A DNA stretch of 64,000 bases from Porticoccus sp965660005 (lineage in GTDB: Bacteria; Pseudomonadota; Gammaproteobacteria; Pseudomonadales; Porticoccaceae). Below the pieces are notes generated by a model. It ran no database searches. It saw nothing but the letters and a program-made list of their open reading frames with translations, and was not told where the DNA came from. Position 1 is the stretch's first letter; each line of letters begins with the position of its first letter. The stretch spans positions 1 to 64,000 of the forward strand of contig NZ_CBFHYF010000003.1 of the NCBI RefSeq assembly GCF_965660005.1, read 5' to 3'. Below are positions 52,475-61,579 of this stretch, piece by piece. A program made the position numbers and the translations under genes.

Positions 52475-53419
52475 TTGCGCATCGTATTTGCTGGCACTCC
52501 GCAATTTGCGGCATCACATCTTCAGGTACTGCTGGATTGCCCCTCCCATCGGGTGGTCGCCGTATTCACGCAACCTGATCGGCCGGCCGGACGCGGCAAA
52601 AAACTCACGGCCAGCCCGGTTAAATTGCTGGCTGTGGACCACCAAATACCCGTTCATCAGCCAGTTGGCCTGAAAGCTGCTGACGAGCAGCAAATTCTGG
52701 CTAATTATAACGCCGACATCATGGTGGTTGTAGCCTATGGTCTGCTACTGCCAAAGGCCGTGCTGGCTATTCCCAGGCATGGCTGCATCAATGTCCACGC
52801 CTCTCTGTTACCCCGCTGGCGAGGTGCTGCCCCCATTCAGCGTGCCATCGAAGCAGGAGATACCGAAACGGGCATCACCATCATGCAGATGGACGAAGGA
52901 CTGGATACCGGTGATATGCTTCTAAAAGCCCACTGCGTCGTTGAAGCGGAGGACAATGCCGGCACCCTGCATGACAGACTGGCCAATATAGGCCCCGGCG
53001 CCTTGCTCGCAGCCCTCAACCAGATTGAACAGGGTAGTGCTGTGGCTGAGAAGCAGGATAACGGGCAGAGCAATTACGCACCAAAAATCACCAAGCAAGA
53101 AGCCCTGATCAACTGGCATGAACCCGCTAAAACGCTGGCGTTGAAAATTCGCGCTTTTAACCCTTATCCAATTTGTTACAGCACGCTCTCGGGAGAGCGC
53201 ATCCGTATCTGGAAAGGGAGTGCGGCGCCAAGTCAAGATCAAAATGTGATACCGGGTACGATCATTCACGCTGATAAATCCGGTATTCTGGTACAGGCAG
53301 GGGCGGGCTGCCTGTTAATCACAGTACTGCAATTCCCCGGCAAGAAGCCGCTCCAGGCCGGGGAAATACTCAACGCCCACGCGGACCTGTTTGCACCGGG
53401 CTCGGTGATGGGCACATGA
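52475..53419 (+). CDS. fmt: Methionyl-tRNA formyltransferase
   Basis: Fmt formylates initiator Met-tRNA. The 314-residue protein starts at a TTG (52475) with GAGGA seven bases upstream, giving the normal N-terminus MRIVFAGTPQFAASHL. Motifs are NVHASLLPRWRGAAPIQRAI and GITIMQMDEGLDTGDML (folate site in part). The C-terminal OB-like tRNA domain is complete. The stop overlaps the rsmB start as ATGA. A TTG start may lower expression. Confidence 0.96.
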   Translation: MRIVFAGTPQFAASHLQVLLDCPSHRVVAVFTQPDRPAGRGKKLTASPVKLLAVDHQIPVHQPVGLKAADEQQILANYNADIMVVVAYGLLLPKAVLAIPRHGCINVHASLLPRWRGAAPIQRAIEAGDTETGITIMQMDEGLDTGDMLLKAHCVVEAEDNAGTLHDRLANIGPGALLAALNQIEQGSAVAEKQDNGQSNYAPKITKQEALINWHEPAKTLALKIRAFNPYPICYSTLSGERIRIWKGSAAPSQDQNVIPGTIIHADKSGILVQAGAGCLLITVLQFPGKKPLQAGEILNAHADLFAPGSVMGT

Positions 53420-54723
53420 ATGTCAGAGTGGCTGCCGCCAGAATTATCGCGTCTGTCCTGAGGGGTGAAGGTTCACTCAATACGCTTTTGCCCGAGTATC
53501 TCGCCAGGGTGGATGATCGTGATCGCGGTCTCCTACAACAGTTGTGTTATGGCACATTGCGGTTTTATCCGCGCCTGTCTGTTTATCTGGCAGAATTGCT
53601 GGCAAAACCCTTCAAAATAAAGGATTTTGACATCGAGGCAACACTGGCCTGCTCGCTCTATCAGTTACTTGAAACCCGTATTCCCCCTCACGCAGTGGTC
53701 AACGAAGCTGTAGATACCTGTCTGAAGCTGAAAAAAAACTGGGCCAAAGGCCTTACCAACGCAGTGCTGCGACGGTTTCTGCGGGAGCGCGTCTCACTCG
53801 ATATCAAGCTGGGGAATCATCGTGCATTTCAGACCGCACACCCCGATTGGCTCATCGACCTCTGGCAAGCGGCCTGGCCAGAACAGCTGGATCAGCTGGT
53901 GGCCGCCAATAACCATCAACCACCCATGACGCTGCGGGCAAACCAAATGCGCTGCAGCCGGGACGAATACCTGGCAACACTGACAGAGGCCGGTATCGAG
54001 GCATCTCCCACCCGGTTCAGCGACGTCGGTATCACGCTGGAACAGCCCTGTGATGTGACAAATTTACCCGGCTTTGCCGAGGGTGACGCCAGCGTCCAGG
54101 ACGAAGCGGCCCAACTGGCGGCCCAGCTACTGGCTCCCGAACCCGGCCAGCGAATACTAGATGCCTGTTGTGCGCCAGGTGGTAAAACCGGTCATATTCT
54201 CGAGTTGCTTAACAATCAGGGTGATGTCATTGCTATCGATATCGAGGCCGAACGGCTGGCACGAGTTTCCGATAACTTGCTGCGGCTGGGGCTGCAGGCA
54301 AAGCTGCTCACCGCCGACGCGGCCAATCCGGCCAGTTGGTGGGATGGCAAGCAGTACTTTGACTGTATTTTGCTGGATGCCCCCTGTTCCGCCACAGGTG
54401 TTATCCGCCGTCACCCCGATGTGAAACTACTGCGCAAACCGGCGGATATTGCTAAGCTGGCCACTTTGCAGTTGTCCCTGCTGAAAGCGCTGTGGCCACT
54501 GTTAGCAGAAGGCGGGGCTTTGCTTTACGCCACCTGCTCAACCTTGCCCCAGGAAAATGATCAGGTGATCACAGATTTTGTCCGGGAAAACAATTCTGTC
54601 CGCCTCGAAACGGTGGCAACCCAAGCGGGAATTGCAACGTCAGCAGGTCGGCAATTGATGCCGGAGATTGGCGGCCACGATGGCTTTTATTTTGCCCGTC
54701 TGGTCAAGACAGGAATGGCTTAA
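53416..54723 (+). CDS. rsmB: 16S rRNA m5C967 methyltransferase RsmB
   Basis: RsmB (Sun/Fmu) methylates C967 of 16S rRNA with S-adenosylmethionine. The 435-residue protein has an N-terminal NusB-like helical domain and the methyltransferase domain with VQDEAAQLAAQLL, DACCAPGGKTGHIL for the cofactor, LLDAPCSATGVIRRHPD with one catalytic cysteine, and LLYATCSTLPQEN with the other. It overlaps fmt by four bases. Confidence 0.96.
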   Translation: MNVRVAAARIIASVLRGEGSLNTLLPEYLARVDDRDRGLLQQLCYGTLRFYPRLSVYLAELLAKPFKIKDFDIEATLACSLYQLLETRIPPHAVVNEAVDTCLKLKKNWAKGLTNAVLRRFLRERVSLDIKLGNHRAFQTAHPDWLIDLWQAAWPEQLDQLVAANNHQPPMTLRANQMRCSRDEYLATLTEAGIEASPTRFSDVGITLEQPCDVTNLPGFAEGDASVQDEAAQLAAQLLAPEPGQRILDACCAPGGKTGHILELLNNQGDVIAIDIEAERLARVSDNLLRLGLQAKLLTADAANPASWWDGKQYFDCILLDAPCSATGVIRRHPDVKLLRKPADIAKLATLQLSLLKALWPLLAEGGALLYATCSTLPQENDQVITDFVRENNSVRLETVATQAGIATSAGRQLMPEIGGHDGFYFARLVKTGMA

Positions 54724-54785
54724 CAGTGTTGGTTATTTTCTCCACCATCGGTGGCCATATAACCAAATAACGGGAATTCCCAGCT

Positions 54786-56168
54786 ATGAAAATCGTCATT
54801 ACCGGTGCCGGTCAAGTGGGCGGAACACTCGCCCAGCATCTGGCCGGAGAAGCTAACGATATTTCTGTCATCGACACCAATGACCGTCGCCTGCGCGAAC
54901 TTCAGGATCGGCTGGACATTCGCACGGTCAATGGCATGGCCTCTCACCCCGACGTCCTTATCCGCGCAGGAATTGAAGACGCCGATATGCTGGTGGCGGT
55001 CACCAGCAGCGACGAAATCAATATGGCATCCTGCCAGGTCGCTTACTCCCTGTTCCGCACACCCACCAAAATTGCCCGTATCCGCGATCGCAGCTACACC
55101 GCGGATAAAGTCCGTGAGCGCTTGTTCAACGATGCCAATTGCCCGGTTGATTTTCTGATCACACCGGAACAGGTGGTTACCGACTACATATTCCGTCTGA
55201 TTGAACAACCCGGCAGCCTTCAGGTTTTGAATTTTGCCGACGGGCTGGTTCAGCTGGTGGCTGTCCGCGCCATCAAGGGTGGGCCGCTGGTGGGTCACGA
55301 ATTACGGCTCCTCCGCAAACATATGCCCAAAGTGGATGCGCGGGTCGCCGCGATTTTCCGCCGCGACCGGCCTATCTTTCCCCGTGGAGATACCGTCATT
55401 GAAGAGGGTGACGAAGTATTTTTTATCGCCGCTAAAAAAGACATCCGCAAGGTCATGGGTGAATTGCGCAGGCTTGAAAACCCATACCAACGGATTGTCA
55501 TCGCCGGCGGTGGCAACATCGGCTACCGCCTGGCCAAAGCACTGGAAAAACAATACAACATCAAAATCATCGAGTTTTCCGAAGAGCGCTGCCAGTATAT
55601 TTCCGAACGACTGGATAAAACCGTTGTGCTCAATGGGTCCGCCACGGATCAGGACCTGTTACTCGAAGAAAATATCGAGCGAACCGATGTTTTTCTTGCT
55701 CTCACCAATGACGATGAGATGAATATCATGGCATCCCTGCTGGCGAAAAGGCTGGGCACCCGTAAAGTGATGACCCTGATCAACAATCCGGTTTATGCCG
55801 ACCTGGTTCAGGGGGGTGAAATCGATATCGCCATCTCTCCCCAACAGGCCACCACCAGTATTCTGCTCAGTCACGTGCGTCGAGGTGATACGGTTAAAGC
55901 TCACTCACTTCGCCGGGGAGCTGCCGAGGCCATGGAGATTGTCGTCCATGGCGACAGTAAAACCTCCAAAGTGGTCAGCAGGACCATCGAAGAAATCAAG
56001 TCACCGCCGGGCGTCACTCTGGCCGCACTGGTGCGCAACGGCGAGGTCATCATTGCCCACCACGACACGGTGGTGGAAAACAACGACCACGCGATTGTCT
56101 TTGTGGTGGACAAACGCCGTACCCGGGAGGTGGAAAAGTTGTTCGCCGTCGGCTTTACCTTCTTCTAG
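54786..56168 (+). CDS. trkA: Trk potassium uptake regulator TrkA
   Basis: TrkA is the cytoplasmic nucleotide-binding subunit that gates TrkH. The 460-residue protein is two repeats of RCK-N and RCK-C domains; the NAD-binding glycine motifs are ITGAGQVGGTLA at the start and IAGGGNIGYRLA near residue 240, each followed by an acidic residue after the second strand. It is followed by trkH after 23 bases, so both subunits are made together. Confidence 0.97.
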   Translation: MKIVITGAGQVGGTLAQHLAGEANDISVIDTNDRRLRELQDRLDIRTVNGMASHPDVLIRAGIEDADMLVAVTSSDEINMASCQVAYSLFRTPTKIARIRDRSYTADKVRERLFNDANCPVDFLITPEQVVTDYIFRLIEQPGSLQVLNFADGLVQLVAVRAIKGGPLVGHELRLLRKHMPKVDARVAAIFRRDRPIFPRGDTVIEEGDEVFFIAAKKDIRKVMGELRRLENPYQRIVIAGGGNIGYRLAKALEKQYNIKIIEFSEERCQYISERLDKTVVLNGSATDQDLLLEENIERTDVFLALTNDDEMNIMASLLAKRLGTRKVMTLINNPVYADLVQGGEIDIAISPQQATTSILLSHVRRGDTVKAHSLRRGAAEAMEIVVHGDSKTSKVVSRTIEEIKSPPGVTLAALVRNGEVIIAHHDTVVENNDHAIVFVVDKRRTREVEKLFAVGFTFF

Positions 56169-56191
56169 CGCTGGCAGCGAAGATCTGATCT

Positions 56192-57643
56192 ATGCATTTT
56201 AATGTAATTTCAAAAGTTCTCGGGCTGCTCTTGATGGTTTTCAGCCTGACACTACTGACACCCATCGTAGTCGCCACGATTTACGACGAGCAAACCCACG
56301 CTGCTTTTTTTCTGTCCTTTGCCATCACTTTTTCACTGGGCATGCTCATGTGGCTGCCATTCAGCCGCCAAAGTGCAGAACTCCGCAGTCGTGACGGATT
56401 CCTGATTACCGTGATGTTCTGGGTTGAACTGGCCCTTGTCGGGGCATTGCCCTTTATACTTTCTGAGTCATTGCCACTGAGTATCACCGATGCCGTGTTT
56501 GAATCCATGTCAGGGTTGACCACCACCGGGGCAACCGTGTTAACCGGTTTGGATTTCCTGCCAAAATCGATTCTCTATTACCGTCAGCAATTGCAGTGGT
56601 TGGGCGGCATCGGGATTGTCGTCATCGCCGTGGCCATCATGCCCATGCTGGGTGTTGGTGGTATGCAGCTGTATCGTGCCGAAACCCCCGGACCCGTGAA
56701 GGACAACAAACTGACTCCCCGCATTACTGAAACAGCAAAAGCACTATTCTTTATTTACCTTGGTCTGACCGTTGCGTGCATGCTTGCCTACTGGCTGGCT
56801 GGCATGACTTTTTTCGACGCGGTAGGGCACAGTTTTTCCACCGTAGCCATTGGTGGCTTCTCTACCCATGATGCCAGCATGGGTTATTTTGATGGCAACA
56901 CCACCATCATCGGTATCTGTATTTTCTTTATGATCATTTCCGGCCTGAATTTTGGTCTTCACTACTATGCCTTTATAAGAAAGTCCCTCACCCATTATCT
57001 CCGCAATCCCGAGGCCAAGCTTTATCTCCAGATGCTGCTGGCAGGGAGTATTTCGGTGACAGCATATCTTTTCTGGAGCGGCACCTATGACAAGGGTGAA
57101 AGTGTCTATCACGGCGTTTTTCAGCTGGTTTCCATTATGACGACAACCGGTTTTTCCACTGCCGATTTCAGTGTTTGGCCAACTTTTGTACCATTTCTGA
57201 TGCTTTTTCTGTCCTTTTTCGGCGCCTGCGCCAACTCCACTGGTGGCGGTATTAAAGTGGGACGTATGCTGATCCTGGCGAAACAGAGTCTCAGAGAAAT
57301 CCATCGCCTGATTCACCCGAATGCACTGTTCCCTATCAAAATACGCAATCGCAGTGTGCCCGAGCAGATCACCAATGCTATCTGGGCATTTTTCGGTGTT
57401 TATCTCGCCGTCTATTATCTGATGGTATTGTTGCTGCTGGCTTCCGGCCTCGACTATGTCACATCCTGGTCCGCCACAGCCGCCGCACTCAATAACCTTG
57501 GTCCCGGCCTCGGTGATGTATCTGCCAATTACGGCAATATCAATATCTTTGCCAAGTGGGTTCTCTGTATCGGTATGCTTTTAGGTCGACTGGAAATATT
57601 TACGCTACTGGTACTACTCACCCCCATGTTCTGGCGCCGTTGA
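56192..57643 (+). CDS. trkH: Trk potassium channel/transporter subunit TrkH
   Basis: TrkH is the membrane pore for potassium uptake. The 483-residue protein has the four M1-P-M2 repeats; selectivity filter segments include GLTTTGATVL near residue 107, TVAIGGFSTHD near 222, MTTTGFSTAD near 316 and NLGPGLGDV near 433. It is the second gene of trkA-trkH. Confidence 0.96.
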   Translation: MHFNVISKVLGLLLMVFSLTLLTPIVVATIYDEQTHAAFFLSFAITFSLGMLMWLPFSRQSAELRSRDGFLITVMFWVELALVGALPFILSESLPLSITDAVFESMSGLTTTGATVLTGLDFLPKSILYYRQQLQWLGGIGIVVIAVAIMPMLGVGGMQLYRAETPGPVKDNKLTPRITETAKALFFIYLGLTVACMLAYWLAGMTFFDAVGHSFSTVAIGGFSTHDASMGYFDGNTTIIGICIFFMIISGLNFGLHYYAFIRKSLTHYLRNPEAKLYLQMLLAGSISVTAYLFWSGTYDKGESVYHGVFQLVSIMTTTGFSTADFSVWPTFVPFLMLFLSFFGACANSTGGGIKVGRMLILAKQSLREIHRLIHPNALFPIKIRNRSVPEQITNAIWAFFGVYLAVYYLMVLLLLASGLDYVTSWSATAAALNNLGPGLGDVSANYGNINIFAKWVLCIGMLLGRLEIFTLLVLLTPMFWRR

Positions 57644-57706
57644 AACTGCTTGTCCGAGAGAGACAATGGCCCGGGAGAAACCCACCATCTGATCAGAGAA
57701 ACTTCC

Positions 57707-58021
57707 ATGACACTGATCAACAATCTTGAAACAATGCTTGCCCAGGGCAATGATTCAGCAATGCTTCGATTTGGCCTGGGCAGCGCCTGTCTTCATGAAA
57801 AACGCTATACCGAGGCAATCGACCATCTGGAGCGCTGTCTGGCAATGGACGAAAATTATACCGCTGCCTACAAATTGCTGGGGCGAGCACAGTTCAAACT
57901 TGAGCAACTGGATGCTGCGAAAAAGACCTTTGCAATAGGGCTTGAAAAAGCCGGTGCTGCTGGTGACAAACAAACCGAACGTGAAATACAGGTTTTTTTG
58001 AAAAAACTGGCTGGCGATTGA
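57707..58021 (+). CDS. Small TPR protein
   Basis: The 104-residue protein consists of about two and a half tetratricopeptide repeats (FGLGSACLHEKRYTEAIDHLERC, then AYKLLGRAQFKLEQLDAAKKTF, each shown in part), probably a protein-protein scaffold. ATG 57707 gives MTLINNLETMLAQG; the sequence upstream to 57650 is not conserved in appearance. It lies between trkH and the rimB-rimK genes. A partner cannot be named. Confidence 0.8.
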   Translation: MTLINNLETMLAQGNDSAMLRFGLGSACLHEKRYTEAIDHLERCLAMDENYTAAYKLLGRAQFKLEQLDAAKKTFAIGLEKAGAAGDKQTEREIQVFLKKLAGD

Positions 58022-58058
58022 TTCATTGTTGGACAACGCTGTTACTTGAGTAAACTGC

Positions 58059-58484
58059 ATGACTCAGCTGATTGGTTGGCGGGAATGGTTGTCATTGCCT
58101 GATTTGGGTATTGCCCGGATCAAGGCCAAGATAGATACTGGCGCGCGCACTTCCTGCCTGCATGCCCATCACCTTGAACCTTTCACTGAACAGGGGTCTC
58201 CCTGGGTGAGAATCTGGGTGCACCCCCGGCAGAACAGTAACCACAGCATCTGTTGTGCAGCACCCATTGTGGATGAGCGTGTTGTCACTGATTCCGGTGG
58301 TCACAGGGAACGGCGTATCGTGATACAAACCACCGTGGTGCTCGGCACCAAAACCGTACCCATAGAAATGACCCTCACCAACCGGGATACCATGAAATTT
58401 CGTATGCTGTTGGGGCGTTCGGCTCTGGCGGGACAATTCATTGTGGATCCACAGACATCCTATTTAGCGGGAAAAATTAAATGA
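58059..58484 (+). CDS. rimB: RimB-like retropepsin/zinc protease family protein (PF05618)
   Basis: The 141-residue protein belongs to the family annotated as putative ATP-dependent zinc proteases; its core motif AKIDTGARTSCLHA resembles the DTGA active site of retropepsins. In Pseudomonas fluorescens the rimABK operon encodes a member of this family, RimB, that acts with RimK in modifying ribosomal protein S6. Here it overlaps rimK by four bases (ATGA), which supports the same partnership. Whether it is a metalloprotease or an aspartic protease is unsettled. Confidence 0.8.
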   Translation: MTQLIGWREWLSLPDLGIARIKAKIDTGARTSCLHAHHLEPFTEQGSPWVRIWVHPRQNSNHSICCAAPIVDERVVTDSGGHRERRIVIQTTVVLGTKTVPIEMTLTNRDTMKFRMLLGRSALAGQFIVDPQTSYLAGKIK

Positions 58485-59386
58485 GAGTTGCCATTCTATC
58501 CCGCAATGCCGAGTTGTATTCCACTCGCCGCCTCAAAGAAGCCGCGATTGAGCGCGGCCATGAAGTCAGAATTATCGATGTGTTGAAGTGTTATATGAAC
58601 ATCAACATCCAAAATCCCAGCATTCATGTAAAGGGTGTGGAGCTGCCGGCTTTTGACGTGGTCGTTCCCCGTATCGGGGCATCGGTTACCACTTACGGTA
58701 CGGCGGTACTTCGCCAGTTCGAGATGATGGGCGTTTACCCTTTGAACGAATCGGTGGCTATCACCCGCTCGCGGGATAAATTGCGCTCCCTGCAACTGTT
58801 ATCCCGCAAGGGAATCGGCCTGCCTGTCACTGGCTATGCCAACAAGCCCAGCGATATTCCAGATCTGATCGATATGGTGGGTGGACCGCCGCTGGTGGTC
58901 AAATTGCTTGAGGGCACCCAGGGTATCGGTGTGGTGATGGCGGAAACCCGAAAAGCGGCAGAAAGCGTGATCGAGGCGTTCATGGGTCTGAAAGCCGACA
59001 TTATGGTTCAGGAATACATCTCGGAATCCGGTGGCGCAGACATTCGCTGTTTTGTTATTGGTGACAAGGTGGTCGCCGCCATGCAGCGACAGGCCCAACC
59101 GGGAGAATTTCGCTCCAATCTGCACCGGGGGGGCACAGCCACGCTGGCAAGACTCTCTCCAGCCGAACGCTCTACCGCCGTTCGCCCTGCCAAAACCATG
59201 GGACTGAATGTAGCGGGGGTGGATATCCTTCGCTCCAACCACGGGCCATTGGTGATGGAGGTGAATTCATCGCCGGGCCTTGAGGGGATTGAAACGGCCA
59301 CTGGCAAGGACGTTGCCGGTAATATCATTCAGTTCATGGAAAAAAATGCCCGGCAATCCCGCACCAAAACCCGTGGGCAGGGATAG
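58481..59386 (+). CDS. rimK: RimK-type glutamate ligase
   Basis: RimK is an ATP-grasp ligase that adds glutamate to the C-terminus of ribosomal protein S6 and can make poly-glutamate. The 301-residue protein matches E. coli RimK (300) in length and carries the ATP-grasp elements VVKLLEGTQGIGVV, MVQEYISESGGADIRCFV and VMEVNSSPGLEGIE (in part). Its N-terminal SRNAELYSTRRLKEAA is typical. An intact G7 tract lies in the gene. It is between rimB and a desuccinylase-like gene. Confidence 0.94.
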   Translation: MRVAILSRNAELYSTRRLKEAAIERGHEVRIIDVLKCYMNINIQNPSIHVKGVELPAFDVVVPRIGASVTTYGTAVLRQFEMMGVYPLNESVAITRSRDKLRSLQLLSRKGIGLPVTGYANKPSDIPDLIDMVGGPPLVVKLLEGTQGIGVVMAETRKAAESVIEAFMGLKADIMVQEYISESGGADIRCFVIGDKVVAAMQRQAQPGEFRSNLHRGGTATLARLSPAERSTAVRPAKTMGLNVAGVDILRSNHGPLVMEVNSSPGLEGIETATGKDVAGNIIQFMEKNARQSRTKTRGQG

Positions 59387-59399
59387 AAGGATCGTTATT

Positions 59400-60446
59400 T
59401 TGAGCAGATCACCCCTGAAACTGGCAGGCGAGGTCATCAATCCCGGGAAAACCCGGCTGCTGTCAATTCCCGCGGCACGCCTGTATACCGATACGCCCAT
59501 CGATTTGCCGGTGGAGGTCATCCACAGCCGCAAACCCGGACCGGTACTACTGGTTTGCGCGGCGATTCACGGGGATGAGATTAACGGAATCGAAATTTGC
59601 CGTCGTATTGTCGGTAAGCGCTTACTACGTCGTTTGTCGGTAACTTTACTAATTGTTCCTATTGTTAATATGTTCGGTTTTATCCAACAGTCTCGTTATT
59701 TACCGGATCGGCGCGATTTAAACCGATGTTTCCCAGGTTCGCCCCGGGGACCGTTGGGAAGCCGTCTGGCCAATCTGATTCATACGGAACTACTCAGTCA
59801 CTGCACACACGTTATCGACCTTCATACCGGCGCCATCCATCGCAAAAATCTTTCCCAGATTCGCGGTGATCTCGATGACCCCGCAGCACTGGGTATGGCA
59901 GAGGCCTTTGGTGCGCCCATTTTTATGGATGCCAAAGTCAGAGATGGTTCACTGCGCGCTGCTGCCACCGAGCTGGGTATTCCGGCCATACTGTATGAAG
60001 CGGGGGAGGCACTGCGTTTTGACGAGCCCGCCATAAAGGCCGGCGTACGGGGCGTCATGTCGGTCATGCGTCATCTCGGTATGCTGCCAGCACGAACGGA
60101 TCACTCCCCTCCCAAGCTGGTGCCGGTTAAGGCCAGTCGAAGCTATTGGTTGCGGGCAGAGCGCGATGGCATTGTGATCAGTAAAATCAAGCTGGGACAG
60201 CGGGTCAAAGAGGGCCAGGTACTGGCCTATCTCGCTTCGCCATTCGGCGGCCCGGAAAAACCCCTGAAATCAGGCAGCGACGGCATTGTTATCGCAGCTT
60301 CCCAGATTCCACTGGTCAACGAGGGGGAAGCCCTGTTTCATATCGCAGAGTTCACCACCCTGGGCAAAGCCTCGGATAGCGTCGAAGCATTTCAGGAACA
60401 CTTTGATGACCAACCCGAGCAGGAAACTTTTACACGACCACTTTGA
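59400..60446 (+). CDS. Succinylglutamate desuccinylase/aspartoacylase family protein
   Basis: The 348-residue protein is a zinc carboxypeptidase-like hydrolase: CAAIHGDEINGIEI holds the first zinc ligands (His, Glu), IDLHTG the third, and YEAGEALRFDE the catalytic glutamate. The last 90 residues form a biotinyl/lipoyl-like beta domain (RDGIVISKIKLGQRVKEGQ). It starts at TTG 59400 with GAAGGA eight bases upstream, 13 bases after rimK. Since it directly follows a glutamate ligase, it may cleave glutamyl or acyl-amino bonds made by that system, but the substrate is unknown. Confidence 0.85.
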   Translation: MSRSPLKLAGEVINPGKTRLLSIPAARLYTDTPIDLPVEVIHSRKPGPVLLVCAAIHGDEINGIEICRRIVGKRLLRRLSVTLLIVPIVNMFGFIQQSRYLPDRRDLNRCFPGSPRGPLGSRLANLIHTELLSHCTHVIDLHTGAIHRKNLSQIRGDLDDPAALGMAEAFGAPIFMDAKVRDGSLRAAATELGIPAILYEAGEALRFDEPAIKAGVRGVMSVMRHLGMLPARTDHSPPKLVPVKASRSYWLRAERDGIVISKIKLGQRVKEGQVLAYLASPFGGPEKPLKSGSDGIVIAASQIPLVNEGEALFHIAEFTTLGKASDSVEAFQEHFDDQPEQETFTRPL

Positions 60447-60467
60447 TCTTTCTCTGTCAAACAACCG

Positions 60468-61562
60468 CTATTTAAGCTCTCGGGCCCGATAATACGCCTC
60501 TTCCGAGATTTTGTGATAGTTCATAACACCGGCTTTGAATGCCTGCTGGGATTCGTAAACCCGTTTGAATTGTGGGTCCCTGCTGGCTATTCCCTCCAAC
60601 ACCTGATCGGTGACCCGATTCAGTTCCGCCAGCACCTCGTCCGGTAGCGGCCGCACCTCTACACCGTGAGTTTCCACCAGTTCCTTTAGCGCACCATTGT
60701 TGCGGGCTGTGTAATCGTCCAGCATATCCTGGTTAATCGCTCTCGCTGCACCCTCGACTATGGCCTGCAAATCGTCTGGCAGTGATGCAAAGGCCTGTTT
60801 GTTAACCATCAACTCCAGTGTCGGACCCGGTTCGTGCCAACCGGGGTAATAGTAATACTTGGCTACCTGATGAAAACCAAAGGCCAGATCGTTGTAGGGA
60901 CCAACCCACTCGGTGGCATCAATAACACCCGTTTGCATCGAGGTATAGAGCTCTCCCCCGGGAATATTGACTGCCTCAACACCCATACGGCTGATTACCT
61001 CTCCACCCAAACCCGGGATCCGCATTTTCAGTCCCTTGAGATCTTCCAGAGAGTTGATTTCACGATTAAACCAGCCGGCCATCTGTACACCGGTATTCCC
61101 CGCTGCCAGAGGTAACAGATTGAAGGGTTCATAAAGTTCGCGCCACAACGCCATGCCGCCGCCGTATTGCAACCAGCCATTCATTTCCTGGGCATTGAGA
61201 CCAAACGGAATGGTCGTAAAAAGTGCGCTAGACGGCGATTTTCCCTTCCAGTAATAGGAGGCCCCATGTCCCATTTCAGCGGCCCCCTGTGAGACCGCAT
61301 CAAACACCTCCATAGCCGGCACAAGCTGGCCTGCCCCGTAGACTTTTACTGTCAGCCGGCCCCCACTCATCCGCTCCACCAGGACAGCAAAGTTTTCAGC
61401 GGCCATACCCAGTCCGGGAAAGTTTTTTGGCCAGGTAGTGACCATTTTCCACTGGTAGGTTTTCTGGGTGGCTTGTTGCTGGCCAGGAGAAGCCATGTCA
61501 CTGTCGCCACCACAACCCACCAGGGTCAATAACAACATGGTCAACAAAATAGGCGTTTTCAT
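60468..61562 (-). CDS. TRAP transporter solute receptor DctP, lipoprotein type
   Basis: The 364-residue protein starts at ATG 61562 (GAGGAAAAGACT in front) with a lipoprotein signal whose lipobox is LVGC, so it is likely anchored by a lipid at Cys18 or near. The mature part is a DctP-type receptor (TTWPKNFPGLGMAAE, GASYYWKGKSP, KMRIPGLGGEVI) resembling the TakP/2-oxo acid group, where WKGK and the arginine in RIPG contact carboxylates. No DctQ or DctM membrane subunits are next to it. It lies 17 bases behind uvrD on the same strand. Confidence 0.88.
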   Translation of the reverse strand: MKTPILLTMLLLTLVGCGGDSDMASPGQQQATQKTYQWKMVTTWPKNFPGLGMAAENFAVLVERMSGGRLTVKVYGAGQLVPAMEVFDAVSQGAAEMGHGASYYWKGKSPSSALFTTIPFGLNAQEMNGWLQYGGGMALWRELYEPFNLLPLAAGNTGVQMAGWFNREINSLEDLKGLKMRIPGLGGEVISRMGVEAVNIPGGELYTSMQTGVIDATEWVGPYNDLAFGFHQVAKYYYYPGWHEPGPTLELMVNKQAFASLPDDLQAIVEGAARAINQDMLDDYTARNNGALKELVETHGVEVRPLPDEVLAELNRVTDQVLEGIASRDPQFKRVYESQQAFKAGVMNYHKISEEAYYRARELK

Positions 61563-61579
61563 AGTCTTTTCCTCGATGA

